DNA of 64,000 bases from Cristatella mucedo (taxonomy: Eukaryota > Bryozoa > Phylactolaemata > Cristatellidae): NCBI GenBank assembly GCA_009760855.2, contig WPIO01000036.1, positions 2,607,001 to 2,671,000 on the forward strand. Direction: 5' to 3'. Positions 1 to 31,400 of the stretch are shown here, piece by piece (position 1 is the first letter of the stretch; each line of letters starts with the position of its first letter). Below the pieces are notes generated by a model, which ran no database searches, was not told where the DNA came from, and saw nothing but the letters and a program-made list of their open reading frames with translations. The position numbers and the translations under genes are program-made.

Positions 1-176
1 GACTTCGTCTGTCTGTTCGACTGCTCTGTTGTCAGGAAAAACTCTCTCAGCCGTGAACGTGCTTAGAAGCGCAGACTCAGGATTAAGTCGGATGCACATC
101 CGAGACATTTTCCGGTAGAACAAATCACATCGGCATTCAGCCAAGGGTCAGAAGTCAAGAAGCGATAGAGCCTCAC

Positions 177-18093
<17,917 letters not shown>

Positions 18094-18529
18094 CTGTAAA
18101 ACAGGCACAGATAACAAATTAAGCCCCTCTCTCAAGTGGCTATTCGCAGACTGGCTGCTATGGAGGAGCTACGCAACTACACGAGGAGCTACACAACGAA
18201 TGCCAGCCACTGGGCTTCGACAGGTAGGCCGAGCGTCCTGCTGCTGCTGCAATGATGCCCTAGCAGACATTCGATGATCAGGTTTAGCCCGTTTAGTCTC
18301 AACCACTGCTCGACAGCTAAAAGTACGAGAGCTGGCCAGTCACAAACGCGGCGTTGAACCGCTGCCTGCGGGAAAGAGGTGGCCCGGGGTCGGTGGGTGA
18401 TAGGTCGGGGATCGAGCAAGAGAACACGAGAAATGGCTAGCTGCCAAAAGGGACTTTCGAAGGTACAGGTAAACTTCTTGCACAACTTCTCCGCCAGGGT
18501 TTGGCCCATGGGTCAGTCAAGGTGCTCCT

Positions 18530-18700
18530 CGCCTTTGATGACTGAGGTCAAAGTCATCGCCTTTGCCGACCGAGGTCAAGGTGCTCGTCTTTGACGACCA
18601 GGGTCGAGGGCTCGAGCTCTGCACCGTACGTCAAGCACCCGGGTAGAGATTCAATTCTAGTAGGGCGCCATACAAATGTATTATGCTTACATTTACTTAT
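18530..18700 (+). mobile_element. SINE-A, degraded
   Basis: 'gaccagggtcgagggctcgag' box B region and 'gggtagagattcaattctag', 'agggcgccatacaaatgtatt' tail. Confidence 0.6.
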
Positions 18701-18715
18701 TTTCCCAAAGTGAAT

Positions 18716-18758
18716 CCTCCTCCTCCTCCTCCTCCTTCTCCCCCCCCCCCCCCCCCCG
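18716..18758. repeat. (TCC)n and poly-C
   Basis: Short TCC run followed by 17 C. Upstream spacer of the FYB-like gene; 18.8-19.0 kb shows no supported gene. Confidence 0.85.
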
Positions 18759-19072
18759 TTTCACGTAGTTTTTTCAGCCCCAGCTACTGGTAAATTGCAC
18801 TCGCGTCGTGCTCGATGCTAACTGCAACGGGTGGCCGTTCGGTGCCGGCATCGTAGACAGCATCATTGCAGGCTCACGGCATTTCTCTACTGGAAGCCTG
18901 CTTAACAGTGCAGAACGATTGCAGCTCTCTGCGCGGCCGGATATTCTGCCAGCGCTGCACACACGGACTGCACGGCGGTCAGTCGAGTGGCAGCTAGCTA
19001 CGTCCGAGTGAGTCAAAGTGGAGGATGGAAAAATTTGTGGCTAAGCGAAAATTTCGATGCCACCGCCGGGTG

Positions 19073-19078
19073 TGTGTG

Positions 19079-19113
<35 letters not shown>

Positions 19114-19117
19114 TGTG
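19073..19117. repeat. (GT)n microsatellite
   Basis: About 22 GT units with one TATG break. Confidence 0.9.
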
Positions 19118-19359
19118 CAAGGTCAGCCAGAATCTGATTAGATAAGGCATCGATTCACAGAGATAAGCTGCCCTAGCACTTCACTTCACGAGAGGGCTCT
19201 AGTGTTCAGTACTTCCAGCATGGCTGCGAGCCGTCGCGCGAGCTTTATCACAAGCTCTACCAGGGGTGAATGAATCACACTAACTCGGTGTGCATAATTA
19301 CTAATTTGGACTGCGATTTCTCGATGACGCTCTTGACCTGTTTGCCGTTTGCTTGGAGT

Positions 19360-19747
<388 letters not shown>

Positions 19748-20893
19748 CCTGGCTGAAATGGACAAGCAATCCGACCATAACCCAGGTGGACCTACATCGT
19801 AAAACGGCACTGCCTTTGCTGCCGTGCTCTGCTACAGTCGGAATACCGAAGCAGCATCTGCAACTAGGCAGCCCTACTTCGAAGCACCAGCTTCACAGGT
19901 GTGCATCATGTTTCGGCAAGGACTAGCACCATTTCGAGAGCCCTTGTCAGGTGCCCTAAGGAATTTAGTGAGAGGCTGCTATAGCTCATCTGTGACAGCA
20001 ACAGGGGGAGGGCTTAGCACAGATATGCAAAGTGGTGCCTATTGAAATTTGAAGAGTTACACGAATTTACATGTGAAAAATTAGATTGTAGCTGAGCCGA
20101 GCTTCTGGATGTGTCCTGCTTGCTGGTCTTGGCCCTGCTGCTGACTGTCACACACTGACCGCTGGCACGAAGCCAACTGCCACGTGATTCAGACGAAACC
20201 ACGACTGGGAAGAGAGACTTTAGCAATGCAGCTGCTGGTACTTAGAAAGCGAAAGAAAAACCACTCAATCTTGCAAGCAGCCGGTTCCTATAAGAATGGG
20301 GTGGTGGTGGTGGTGGTTAGAGGGGCAGGTCTTCGGCACCTCGATGTCGGCCGGCAGGTTCGCCAGGTGCTGCCTGGCCAGGCCTTCAAGTCGGCAGTTC
20401 AAGAATGAGCAGTCAGCAGTCGCTATATCACAGCAGCCCAAGTCAAAAGTAAGTAATGTACAATGGGTTGGGGAATCCCCTGGCCTGATGCAGTCACAGC
20501 TGCCAAAAGCTTCCTCCTTCCTACGAATACTGCATAAATACTCTTTTCGAGTGCATCTTGGGTAGACGCCTGGATGCAGCCTGCCACCGGCACTGACACC
20601 TAGATCAAGTGTAGATGAGCTGATCAGCAAACAGGATGGAGACAAACACCACTGGCCTGTTCCCTGCTAATGAGGTCGCCGACCTTTAGACTGGCTACAG
20701 AATACCACCAATACAGCAATTAATCATGTTGCATACCACACCTATAACTTACACTCAGCCAGGAAGCACGTGACAATCTACCTAGTACAGCATGTTCTAC
20801 ATTATGGTCGAATACATCACCCTGCTCACATCTACCCTTATCTGTCTAGCGATATATCTCCTTCTGTTTCTTGTCCATCCACCTCACTTTCCT

Positions 20894-21090
<197 letters not shown>

Positions 21091-21792
21091 CCCTGTCTTC
21101 ATCTCTACCAGTCCTTCACATGGACGCTGACACTGGCGCGCACGCACGCGTGCACACACACACACACACACTCACTTACGTTTGCATACTAACCCAAAAT
21201 GAATTAGCTCTGTGGCAGCAAAATCCCCTGCAATCAGCACTGCTGAAAGACGAACCTGACTGGACAGACAATAACCCACACCATGAATTGGGGTTCTTTT
21301 GTATTCGGAAAGCATTTCCAGTAGCCAATAGATTAGAATGTACCCTATTTTTGATTATCCCAACCATATGCATTAATGTGTTTCCATTCACAAATAGATA
21401 GAAGCAGAATCCATCGATCATGGAATTCCCATTTTAGATTAATACTCGAGGTTACACAATTACCAGTTTCCCTTTTAGGATACAGCTCGTCGGGTGTTGC
21501 TCTAGGAACACCCTTAAAAGCCAGTCTGCACTTTCACTGCACTCTGCACAGTCTTCAATCATTTAAAGACTACGGCTGCAGGCTCAAACCACGGAGCATT
21601 TGTGAAGTGTGTGGATAGAGAACAAGCTCTCCAAGGGTGCTACACGAGTTAAGTATTTTTTTTAAGCGTATACTGTTCTTTCATGCACATCTATCTTGCA
21701 AGCCTGTCATTTTTCTTTAATTAGTCTATTTAATCAGGCTTATGTTATTATATTTAACTTAAAATAAGCTCTAGTCAGACAGGTCGAAGTTA

Positions 21793-21890
21793 ATAATAAT
21801 AATTATTATAATAATAATTATAATAATAATAATGCACTTGATAAAGCGCCCTCAGAGAACTCAATCTCTTTCTAGGCGCTTTACATCTGA
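21793..21890 (-). mobile_element. LINE B tail fragment with (TAA)n
   Basis: (TAA)n then 'gcacttgataaagcgccctc' and 'ctctttctaggcgctttaca'. 21.9-23.6 kb beyond it holds only a short (CAG)n near 22393 and no supported gene. Confidence 0.75.
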
Positions 21891-23605
21891 GCAGAGTAGG
21901 AGTTCAGCATGACAACCACACCGTGAGCAGATTAAATCGCCAGCAGCTGATGGCTGATTCTACCATTCCAGCAGTCAAGGTGGAACTTCTCCCTTCCCTG
22001 GCATCAGAAGCATCCCAACCCGGACTGGCATTACATTATCTCTCGAGCTCGCTTGCCGGGCAGATTCTTTCGGAACCTACTAGAAAAACGAGGGCCGGTC
22101 ATGTACGACCGGAGCAATGCAAATTTGGCACTGCACGGTATATTTTCGAGGTTCGTGAATTACAAGTTACATTCCTAGCTTTCATATGGTGTGGGGGAAT
22201 AAAAAAGTAACAGTAAAGCATTTCGAAGCATCCTAAGAGAACGACAGCTCCCTACATACACTTTAGATATGCTGGAAAGGAAGGAGGAAAGCTTCGGAAG
22301 TAAAACAAAACTAATACGTATCAGAGTTCACGGTTCGACCGGTAGTAGCAGATGCTTGCTCACTGGCTGATGGTCCATGCTGCTGGTATGCAGCAGCAGC
22401 AGCAGCAGGCACTTCGATCTGCAGGGGCCTCCTTAAGATTAAAGCTGTCGTCCGTCTTCTGAATACATGTGATGCTGAGATTCGTGATGGTTGCATCAGA
22501 GGTGCTTGACAAGTTGCTTTAACCTACCGGCCTACTGCCAGGCCTACCACGTGACATGTTTCGAATATACAGGAAGTGGATTCTACTGAAAATTTCGTCG
22601 CACGTGTTTGTGCATCAGTTAGTTGGGATACGCTCTGGAAGAACCTAGGAACCTCTGCCCGCAGGCCAAAACCAACGACTCGTCGATCTGGCTTTGGAGG
22701 GAGGGGGGCCTAAGAGCAGATCTTCAGAAGTCTCGGGTTCTCGCCAAGGCTTTCCTACACTATGAAGTCCTGACGACGGTGCAGCAACATGAGTGGCGGT
22801 GAGATAGAGCTAAATGAAGACCATTTCTCGGACATTCGGCGGTTGTTGCTCAACCAATTTTTCAGGGAGCCGACTATGCTCAGGCGCTGACTTACCATCT
22901 ATGACTGGCGAATTATCCGAGCCGAAGACTGCCTGCGGCGGTAGCGCTATTTAACTTGTGTCGGGAAGAATCCGTTCGGAGCAACGAAACTTCGTTGACA
23001 GCCAGTCGTTTCTATCGGGTAGCGAGCTGCAAACGGCGGGCAACAGCAGTCTAGCTCGCGCAAAGCAAAGCTGAAATGCGAACCTTCCGGGTAGAGTCGG
23101 CCGCTGTCACTACAGGTGTTGGGGGTTTTTGGGTTGGGGGTGTACTTCCTCGTACACCATTGGTCGACACACATGTACTTGTGCACCATTGGTCAGTTTA
23201 TTGGCCTTGACCTTGAGCAGGGCCTTGGCGGCTTCACGTGGCTGCTTTCCCTCCGGTTACCAGTCCCCTTCCAGCTTCAGTGACGGTGCTGCGTTTCTTC
23301 GTGATCGTCGGAACATATGTTTTAAAGCAGTGTAGTAAATTCAGGATTTTCTTATAAGTGTCAACATATTAGTCTGGTGAGTAGCGGTGTCGCAAATGCA
23401 TGAACTCTCTTGGCGTGCTGCTTACTCGTTCTGTGTCGCTGTCCATTGCCGGCAATTGCACAGCGAATGGTGGTTTGAAGCGCTAACCCAGTGGTATTTG
23501 GTAGGCTTATTCGCGTTGTCATTCCTCACGTGACCGCACCCATAGCGGCAATATGCATGCAGGCACGATGCAGCGAAAATACCCCCAAAATTCTGAACTG
23601 GCCGT

Positions 23606-24907
23606 TCGTCATGTTCGGACACCATTGATCACAATGTTCTACTTGAACGATTGAGAGCAACGATCGGTCTGGCAGACGAGGCACTGGCGTGGTTTAAATC
23701 TTACTTGTCTGGTCGTGTTCAATCCGTGTCGTGTGCGGGTCAGGTCTCACGCACGAGACGGGTCACCTGTGGAGTCACTTAAGGGTCCGCCCTCGGTCCC
23801 TTGCTGTTCTCCATTTATACTCAACCTCTGGGAAAAGTGATTGAGGCCCATGGAATAGGATATCAATTTTATGCTGAAGATACTCAGCTGCACTTGTCAT
23901 TCAAACCCACGGAATCTGCCCCAGCATTTATAAAATGAATGCTTGCCTTGTCGACATTCGATCCTGGATGTCGGAAAACTTCTTGAAACTAAATGACGGT
24001 AAAATCGAACTGCTGCTCATAGGAAATGTTAAGCGTGTGGCTGGATTAAAAGGATTTGCTCTTCCAATAGGTGATGCTGTTTTGCGACCATCACCACGTG
24101 CTCGAAATTTTTTTGTCGTTTTCGACAGCTACCTAAATTTTAAAAGCTTCATTCAGAAGACTGCTTCTACAGCTAACCATCACGTCCGATCCCTAAGATT
24201 AGGAGCTGTCTTCCACAGTGGCTTGCAAAAAATTTAACTAGCTCCTTAGTTGTGTCTCGGCTTGATTATTGTAATTTCCTTTTGGCTGGCCTACCAAAGA
24301 AACCAACTAGGCCACTGCAGATGGCTATGAATATGGCTGGAAGGCTAGTTTTCTTCACGTCCCAGAGGTTTGACCACGTGTCTCCTTCGCCAAAATTGCT
24401 CGGATGGCTGCCGGTTGATCAATGGATACACAGCAAAGTTCTTACGCTGACCCTCAAGGCCCGCCACGGCTTGGCTCCTCCATACCTAGCTGAATTGCTG
24501 CACCAGTTTCAGCCTCTTCGTGCCCTCAGGTCCTGTATGGACAATAAATTAGCTGTTCCATTCCTACGCCTAAAGACCGTTGGCAGTAGAAACTTTTGCT
24601 CTGCAGGTCCTAGACTGTGGAACTCGCTTCCACAATTCTCACGCAATGACAACTACTCTCCTGCTGCCGACTATGGCTCATCTTTTTCAGTGGTCCTCAG
24701 CTGCTACTTCCATGTTACTCACTACCTCAACTGCTCTCCAGATCTGCTACGCTTCCCACTTTCTCTTTGTTGCGCGAGATGAAGTCTGCTGGCTACCGAA
24801 TGTGTACCGAAAGCAGCTTATGCTGTCAGTGCGCTATACAAAACTCTCCTGTGTAACACCGACATAGTCTTGTGGCTTTGTGGAGTTACAGACGGAGATA
24901 CATTACA
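23606..24907 (+). mobile_element. LINE A (L2-like), RT core to 3' end, broken
   Basis: Frames in several phases give [38 protein letters not shown] and the RT box '[11 protein letters not shown]' (first Asp changed to Glu), then the C-terminal part SFS-like FCSAGPRLWNSLPQFSRND and the 'ggagatacattac' end. Frameshifts and the changed catalytic box mark it as dead. Confidence 0.85.
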
Positions 24908-25285
24908 AGCATACTGCAAACCGGTCTAGACGAGAATAATTGAAAGTAGTGGGCTATTATGCAGTAAAATGCCCGGAGCTGTATCTTCTGCCTTGTATGT
25001 TTGTTGAAGCCGAACCTGATTCGAGTGCCTTCGGTGTACCTTGCCTAGGCTCTGTGGTGGGCCTGTTTCTGGAGTCGGAGGAGTCGTAGCAGCTGCACAC
25101 GACAAGCCGACTTAACCATCGTCCTTAGCCGAAAGCAGACCCATCACATGCATATTAAATTGAACATAGATGTATATGTCGAGTGGCGAATGAACCGCTG
25201 GCGTTTTCTATGTGGGTAAACTCGCATTGCTCAAGTGTACCTGACCGATGTGTTTGCTGGTGATTGAGTTGGAGGGTCCAAGTAG

Positions 25286-25568
25286 AAGGAGACTGTGGAA
25301 CTTGCTTCCACAATTCTTATGCAACGACAACTACTCTCCTACTGCCTACTACGGCACATCCTTTTCAGCAGTCCTGAGCTGCTACCTCATATGCTCTCCT
25401 GACTCTGCTATGCTTCCCACTTTTTCTTTGTTGCATGAGACAAAGTCTGTTGGCTACCGAATGCGTACCGAACGCTGCTTAGGCTGTGAGTGCGCTATAC
25501 AAAACTTTCCTGCGTAACACCCACATGGTCTTTATGACTCCGTGGAGTTACAGACGGAGATACGCATT
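25286..25568 (+). mobile_element. LINE A 3' fragment with internal deletion
   Basis: RRLWNLLPQFLCNDNYSPTA, then a jump past the 'TSLLTTS' section, ending 'cggagatacgcattacgg'. It lies just 310 bp upstream of the DPH2 start codon, so it may be part of the promoter region. Confidence 0.8.
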
Positions 25569-25877
25569 ACGGAAGAGAGGGAGAGAGAGAGAAGCCTGTT
25601 CAGGCTAAGGGACGGATGCAGTCTAAAGCAAATGATGCATAGGGTTACATGATAGGTTGTGCACTTTGCTGATTCGTGCTTACTTTGAGCTAACCCAGGC
25701 AGGAAGCATGCCAGGTGTGCTGGAAGGACGTGGCAGTCGATCCGTGTCGTTGACGTTGTATCGAAGGGGCCGGCAGTAATACGAGCTATGCAGCCTCGGC
25801 GAGGTCAGCGCCTGGGTGCCCGTAGCCCCAACCATCCTTCTGCTATTGCTTTAATCGATCCATTTGTAGGTTTTGAA

Positions 25878-26021
25878 ATGGCGTCAGCTTTCAGCTTTGA
25901 TGGAGCAGCTGCAATCGAGAGGACAGTGTCTCAGGGGACACAGTCCAGGTCGTCAGACTTCGTGGCAGATTATGCGATAGAAGCTTGCGCTCTCTGGATA
26001 GCTGGTGGACGCTATCAAAAG
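25878..26021 (+). CDS. DPH2: DPH2 exon 1 (start codon)
   Basis: It encodes residues 1-48, from MASAFSFDG to IAGGRYQK, and ends at donor 'AAG|gtgcga', phase 0. The [18 protein letters not shown] stretch matches the 'Y.IER...I' helix that precedes VALQFPD in DPH2. Confidence 0.88.
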
Positions 26022-26242
26022 GTGCGAGTCGCGGTCGGCCGGTGTATCAATGCCTGATTTTCTTTTTAGTATTGGATTTTTCACAAACTAGCCTAGCAGC
26101 TGGGTTAAGAGTGGGCATGCAGATTACTAGCATCTGCTGGACACCCTCTTCAAGACACAACAGCTAGATTCAAAGATAGCAGCGTTCTGAGTCTTGAGTG
26201 CTTGATTTTACTGGCTAGCGAGGTGTGCAGTTGTTAATAGTG

Positions 26243-26278
<36 letters not shown>

Positions 26279-27531
26279 TTGTATGGCACCCTCGGAGAAC
26301 TGAGTCTCTCTCAAGGCACTCTACAGATGCTGCATGTAAAGCATTACCAAATGTTTAGTGGTAACATCTGCAAGCAGCGGGTGTAGTGTAGTGATTTAAG
26401 ACCTGCCACAACAGGACCAAGAATATCGCTTACCTGTAGGCAATGATTTCTGTGGTTAAGTGGTTTAATCGCACCTAAACGCACTCTAACTCTTATTGTG
26501 TCTTTGCTTGAGGTGGGTCCTGAGTGCCATCTCGTGTGCTTTTGCGTGCTTGTCTGAGCTCTGGTACGTTGTTCATTTACGTGCTTGCTTGCCCGCAGTA
26601 TTGCCTGTCATCAACTCTCTCTTGGTTAATTCTCCTCCTGAAGCGAGTTTGAAAGGTCTGATTAAACATGCAGTTCTCATAGGGCGCTGTACAAAAGAGG
26701 GATTACTAGTACTATCGCATTCTGTAAAAATTCCTCAAAACAAATGTTCAGACACCGAGGTAAAGGTGCCCGTTGCATTACCTTCTTTCCTGGCCACTTT
26801 TCACAGCTCGGCCTTTAGTCAATGGCAGCTTTTGTTTTTGTTCAGCTTCTGACGATTCGGCAGCGCGCAAGAGATTTTGGGTGTGCCTGACATTGGTAGT
26901 GACTAGTTCTTTTATGCTTGATTTCCGTTTTTCAATCTCACTCCTCGGGGACTGCATGCAATCCCTCATTGAGGGACCACAGTAGTTCCTGAAATATGCC
27001 TTGCCTGCCGTCTTCAGTTTCCGGCTGTTATTCACCTGCGGCCGATTCCGACTTGCAGACGCAGCCTGATTGCCATTAATCGCCGATCACGTGACTACGC
27101 AGTAGCCAGTTGGTGAAACGTTGACTCTTTGCTGCTGAGAAGAGTGTCAGCGTCCTTAGCGGCGGCTGCTGGCATGCATCCTCACTGCAGACAACGACGG
27201 TTGCAAATGAAAGCCAAAGAGCAGAAATCAGAAATTTTCTCATTCTGGGTTTTGGGGTGCCCCCCAGGTGACTGCAGAGAGTTAACATGCCAGTGCATTT
27301 AGTGGGTCCCTGTGATTCGTCCTTGATGTGCTTATGCGTGCTGACACTGTGCATGCTGCCACTAACCACATTGGCATGCTGACCCTGTGCATGTCACCCC
27401 TAACCATATTATTCATTTTGTCTGTTTTTCAAGCATGATTTTACTTACTATTCAATTGCATATCACTTTGCAGCAAATGTAAAGCGCCTAGAAAGAGATT
27501 AAGTTCTCTGAAGGCGCTTTATCAAGTGCAA

Positions 27532-27562
<31 letters not shown>

Positions 27563-28395
27563 GTGCAACCTGCCCCCTGCGCCTTAGCCCAGTTGTGTAA
27601 GGTACTTGCACTTCACGACTCGTGGGTCCGAGTCATCGAGGGGGGCATGCGCAATTCTCTTTTGACCATTACAAGGTGGCGATAGCCGTCAAGGCTCATC
27701 TGCCACTGTGTAATTGATTGTGTTAAATCGTCTGACCTTGGACCTTTAAAGGATCGTCAAACTTTAGGATTCGAATTCACGACCGTGAGGAGCGAGCACC
27801 TTACCTCCTCCTCGGGCTATCAATATGTTTTGTCGATGCTGGTCAACCTCACCGTGCTTGTGACTCGCTCGTTTTGGCACGGCTCGTCCTGCTACTTGCT
27901 ACTGCCCAGTGACCCAAAGATTTGGGAATGTGGCCGCTAACGACTCAGCTGCTACTGCTCGGCACAGGCCTGGCGAGCTGTTGCCGTTTTTTCCTGGCAC
28001 GGATTCTTGTGCGGCAGTTCTCGTGCTGGACGTTTGCCATCGTCGCTGCCCCACCGTTTGCAGGTGGCGCTGCAGTTCCCCGACGAGCTGCTGGCAGATG
28101 CTGCATCCGTCGCCACAGCGCTCGGGCAGCGTACTGGCGCACAAGTGTTCGTGCTGGCCGACACGTCGTATGGCAGGTGGGCACCTACCTTTGTCAAGCA
28201 TCCTGCTGCTGCCTTCTGCCTCGGTTGCATGTGCGCATGGTAGCTGGCAGTGTGGAAAAAGGAGAGGGAAGATTAGCTGAGTCGGCAGCCACACTTATAC
28301 TGTGTAATTCAATCAATTAATATATTATCATTACTATAACTAAATATAACATATTTATTATAATACATTATATATTTTTATTGTTGTGTACTATA

Positions 28396-28438
<43 letters not shown>

Positions 28439-31400
28439 TCAATGTATTACATGTATCATACCTACTAATTATATTTAATGAATAAATGGTGTGATTAATA
28501 ATTACACTAATTGAATCAGTTTAATGTATTTGTTCAATTAATAATTGCTTTCACCAGCCTGTAGCTGGTACCCAAGAATTACCCATTGCTGGACTCGAAC
28601 TCATGACCTGGGCTGCCAGGTCGTTAGAGCGCCTCGCCACCAGGCTCAACCCAGCCGTAGCTAGCTGTGTAGGGCCAGCTAAAGCGGCCTTCTGGCAAAG
28701 CGATGAGCTTCGGTCGTGACTTGGGCATTCAGTTGCTGGGTCGGCACGTGGCATGCATTTCCTTTATATCTAGGTCTACAGCGTTATGTCAGAAGTAGTC
28801 TGCTGCCAATCGACCGAGGCCACGTATCTGGTGGGTAGGCCGGCGGCGACCACACGTAGGCCGGCGGTTGCCCAAGCCACGGCTGGGCAATGCAGCAACT
28901 GCTGTTGCCGGCCAGGCAGACTTTTCTCTTAGCGCAGTTAGCTGTGACTGGCTGGTCCGGAACAGTGCTCGGGGGGGGGGCGGCCTATTTCATCCGGTCA
29001 GCTTACTCGAAACCCTCCTCTCAGCCTTTACATGCCTGCTTTAAGCTACAATAATGTTGTGAAATTTTGGGCTTGCTCAGATAACGATGCCGTAGCCAAG
29101 CTGATCTAGTGATTTGTGACATCCTGTCGAGAATTCAGTGAGTCACTGCTTGCATGCCTTCCTCCAATAAGATGCAATAAAATGCTCACAGTTGGTGCCA
29201 ACTGTGCTGCCGCCGGGCTTGTCAGTCGTGAACATCATAAACTAAACGATGATAAAACTAACTTACTAGTTATGGGCAAACCCAGTGTGATTCAGAGATT
29301 GGAAAGGCAGACTCTCAAAATTGGCTCTGCCAGCATATCTCCTGTCGAATCAGCTCGAAATCTAGGTGTCATATTCCAAAGCGACCTCTCGTTAGACGAC
29401 CATATCAGCTCCAGTCAAATCTGCCTATTTTCAGCTTCATAACATTGCTAAAAATCGGTCTTGTTTAGATAAGGATACCACGTCCAAGTTGGCCCATGCA
29501 TTCGTGGCATCCCGTCTCGACTTCTGCAACTCACTGCTTACTGGCCTACCAGCATGTGCGATCAGGCAATTGCAGCTGGTGCAAAACTCTGCAGCTAGGC
29601 TTGTCTGTCGTGAGTGTCGCAGTTCCCACATCCATTACACCACTTCTTGCCCACCTGCACTGGCAAGTCAAGCAACGGATTGACTTCAAGGTTTTGTCGC
29701 TCACTTTTAGGTCCTTTCATTCTATGGCTCCAGCCTATCTCTCAGATATACTCCCCCATCAGGCCAAGCATAGTACCACCCGCTTTTCGGAATCCAACAG
29801 TCTACAGATACCTCGTACAAACCTGAAATCCTTTGGAGACCGTGCATTTAGTTCATATGCTCCCAAAGCCTGGAACTCCCTCCCGACCAGCGTCAGAACA
29901 TCCCCTGACCTGACCACATTTAAAAAGAATTTAAAAACATCTATTTAGGACAGCATTTTAGTTGGTCCCTGTGATTCGTCCTTCACGTGCTTATGCGTGC
30001 TGACCCTGTGCATGTCACCCCTAACCATATTATTCATTTTGTTTGTTTTTCAAGCATGATTCTACTTACCATTCAATTGCATTTCCCTTTGCAACAAATG
30101 TAAAGCGCCTAGAAAGAGATTAAGTTCTCTGAGGTCGCTTTATCAAGTGCATTATTATTACTATTATTATAAAACATATTACGTCATGTTACACCACTCT
30201 CGCCGACATGCACAGGATCGCCATCAAGCAGCGCATTGGCTTCGAGGTTATGCCACTCACCTTTAGGTACGTCAATCCTCTTGCTCTGGCTTCAGCCTAT
30301 CGGAAGTGCTTCCTAAAGAGAGGCTGTGCGTCGTTTCTCACTGAAATCTCTTAGCAGTGCCTTTAACTAACCTTGATAGTTTGAAGACCCACCTTCTGTT
30401 TCTAGGTTCCAAAAGTGTTAAACTCAACCACTGCTAACATCGCGACATTGCCCCGACGTAAAAGAAGCTTAAACCCCACCTGTTCCTTACTGCGCATTGC
30501 TTACAGCTTACTGTGAATTTACCTTTACTCGTGTGCTTAAATCAGGCATGTTGCTGTTGCTGGGGCCATGATGGCCAAAGAGGTAAGGTGCTGGCTCTTC
30601 AAGACCGAGGTCGTGGGTTCGTATTGCCAGCTGCAAGCGGTGGTGATTGCCAATAAGGCTCGTCTGCCGCTGTAAAAATGAGGCTGTTAAATTAGCTAAG
30701 ATTTGCTTCTGTTAAATCGTGTATGTTGGTAAATCGTGCATGATTTCATTGCATACCATTTAAGAATCGCACTATATCGGTACAGATTGGTAGCAGGCAG
30801 CAGTGGCCATCCGGCCGGCTGCTTGCATGCACAGTATAGGCAAGTCCGCCTGTGGTGTGCTCTCAAGGCAATGTCTTCACATAGGCTTTGGCTGTGTGCA
30901 GTTCGACACCCGCTAGCCGTGGGGCCATCTGAGTGAGGAAAGGGGCGTGTAACAAGTTCTTGCTTAGTTTACACACTCGGCGGCCGGACGACAGCACAGG
31001 CAGAAGAATTTCACGCGGTCTTCGGAGCTGTCTGGCGCTAGCGTTTGGCACTACTGCCGGCTGCTTGCACGGTGCCCGCTGCCGGGCGAGCTCAAGCGTA
31101 TGGCGCCTGTGAGTGGCGTGCCGACTGAGACGAGGCGCGCCAGCCCCGAGGCCGGTAGAGCCTGGCGAGCACGTCATGGCTAGCAACGAGTGCGTCGTGA
31201 CATTGTAGCTGCTGCGTGGACGAGGTCGCGGCCGAGCATGGCCGCGCCGACTGCCTCATACACTTCGGCGCCGCCTGTCTGACTCCGGCAACGGGTCGCC
31301 TTCCGGTCAAGTATGTGTTCCAGCAGCTGCCCGTCGACACAAGCCACTGCAGCAGCTGCTTGCGCGAAGTCGTCAGAGACGCCGATCGGCCTCTGGTGCT

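Noticed and set aside
23606-24907. Active retrotransposon
   Set aside because: Frameshifts, 5' truncation and a changed catalytic box; no LINE in the window has an intact ORF.
25788-25877. Upstream in-frame ATG of DPH2
   Set aside because: MQPRRGQRLG... has no family similarity; the ATG at 25878 has a better context and matches known N termini.
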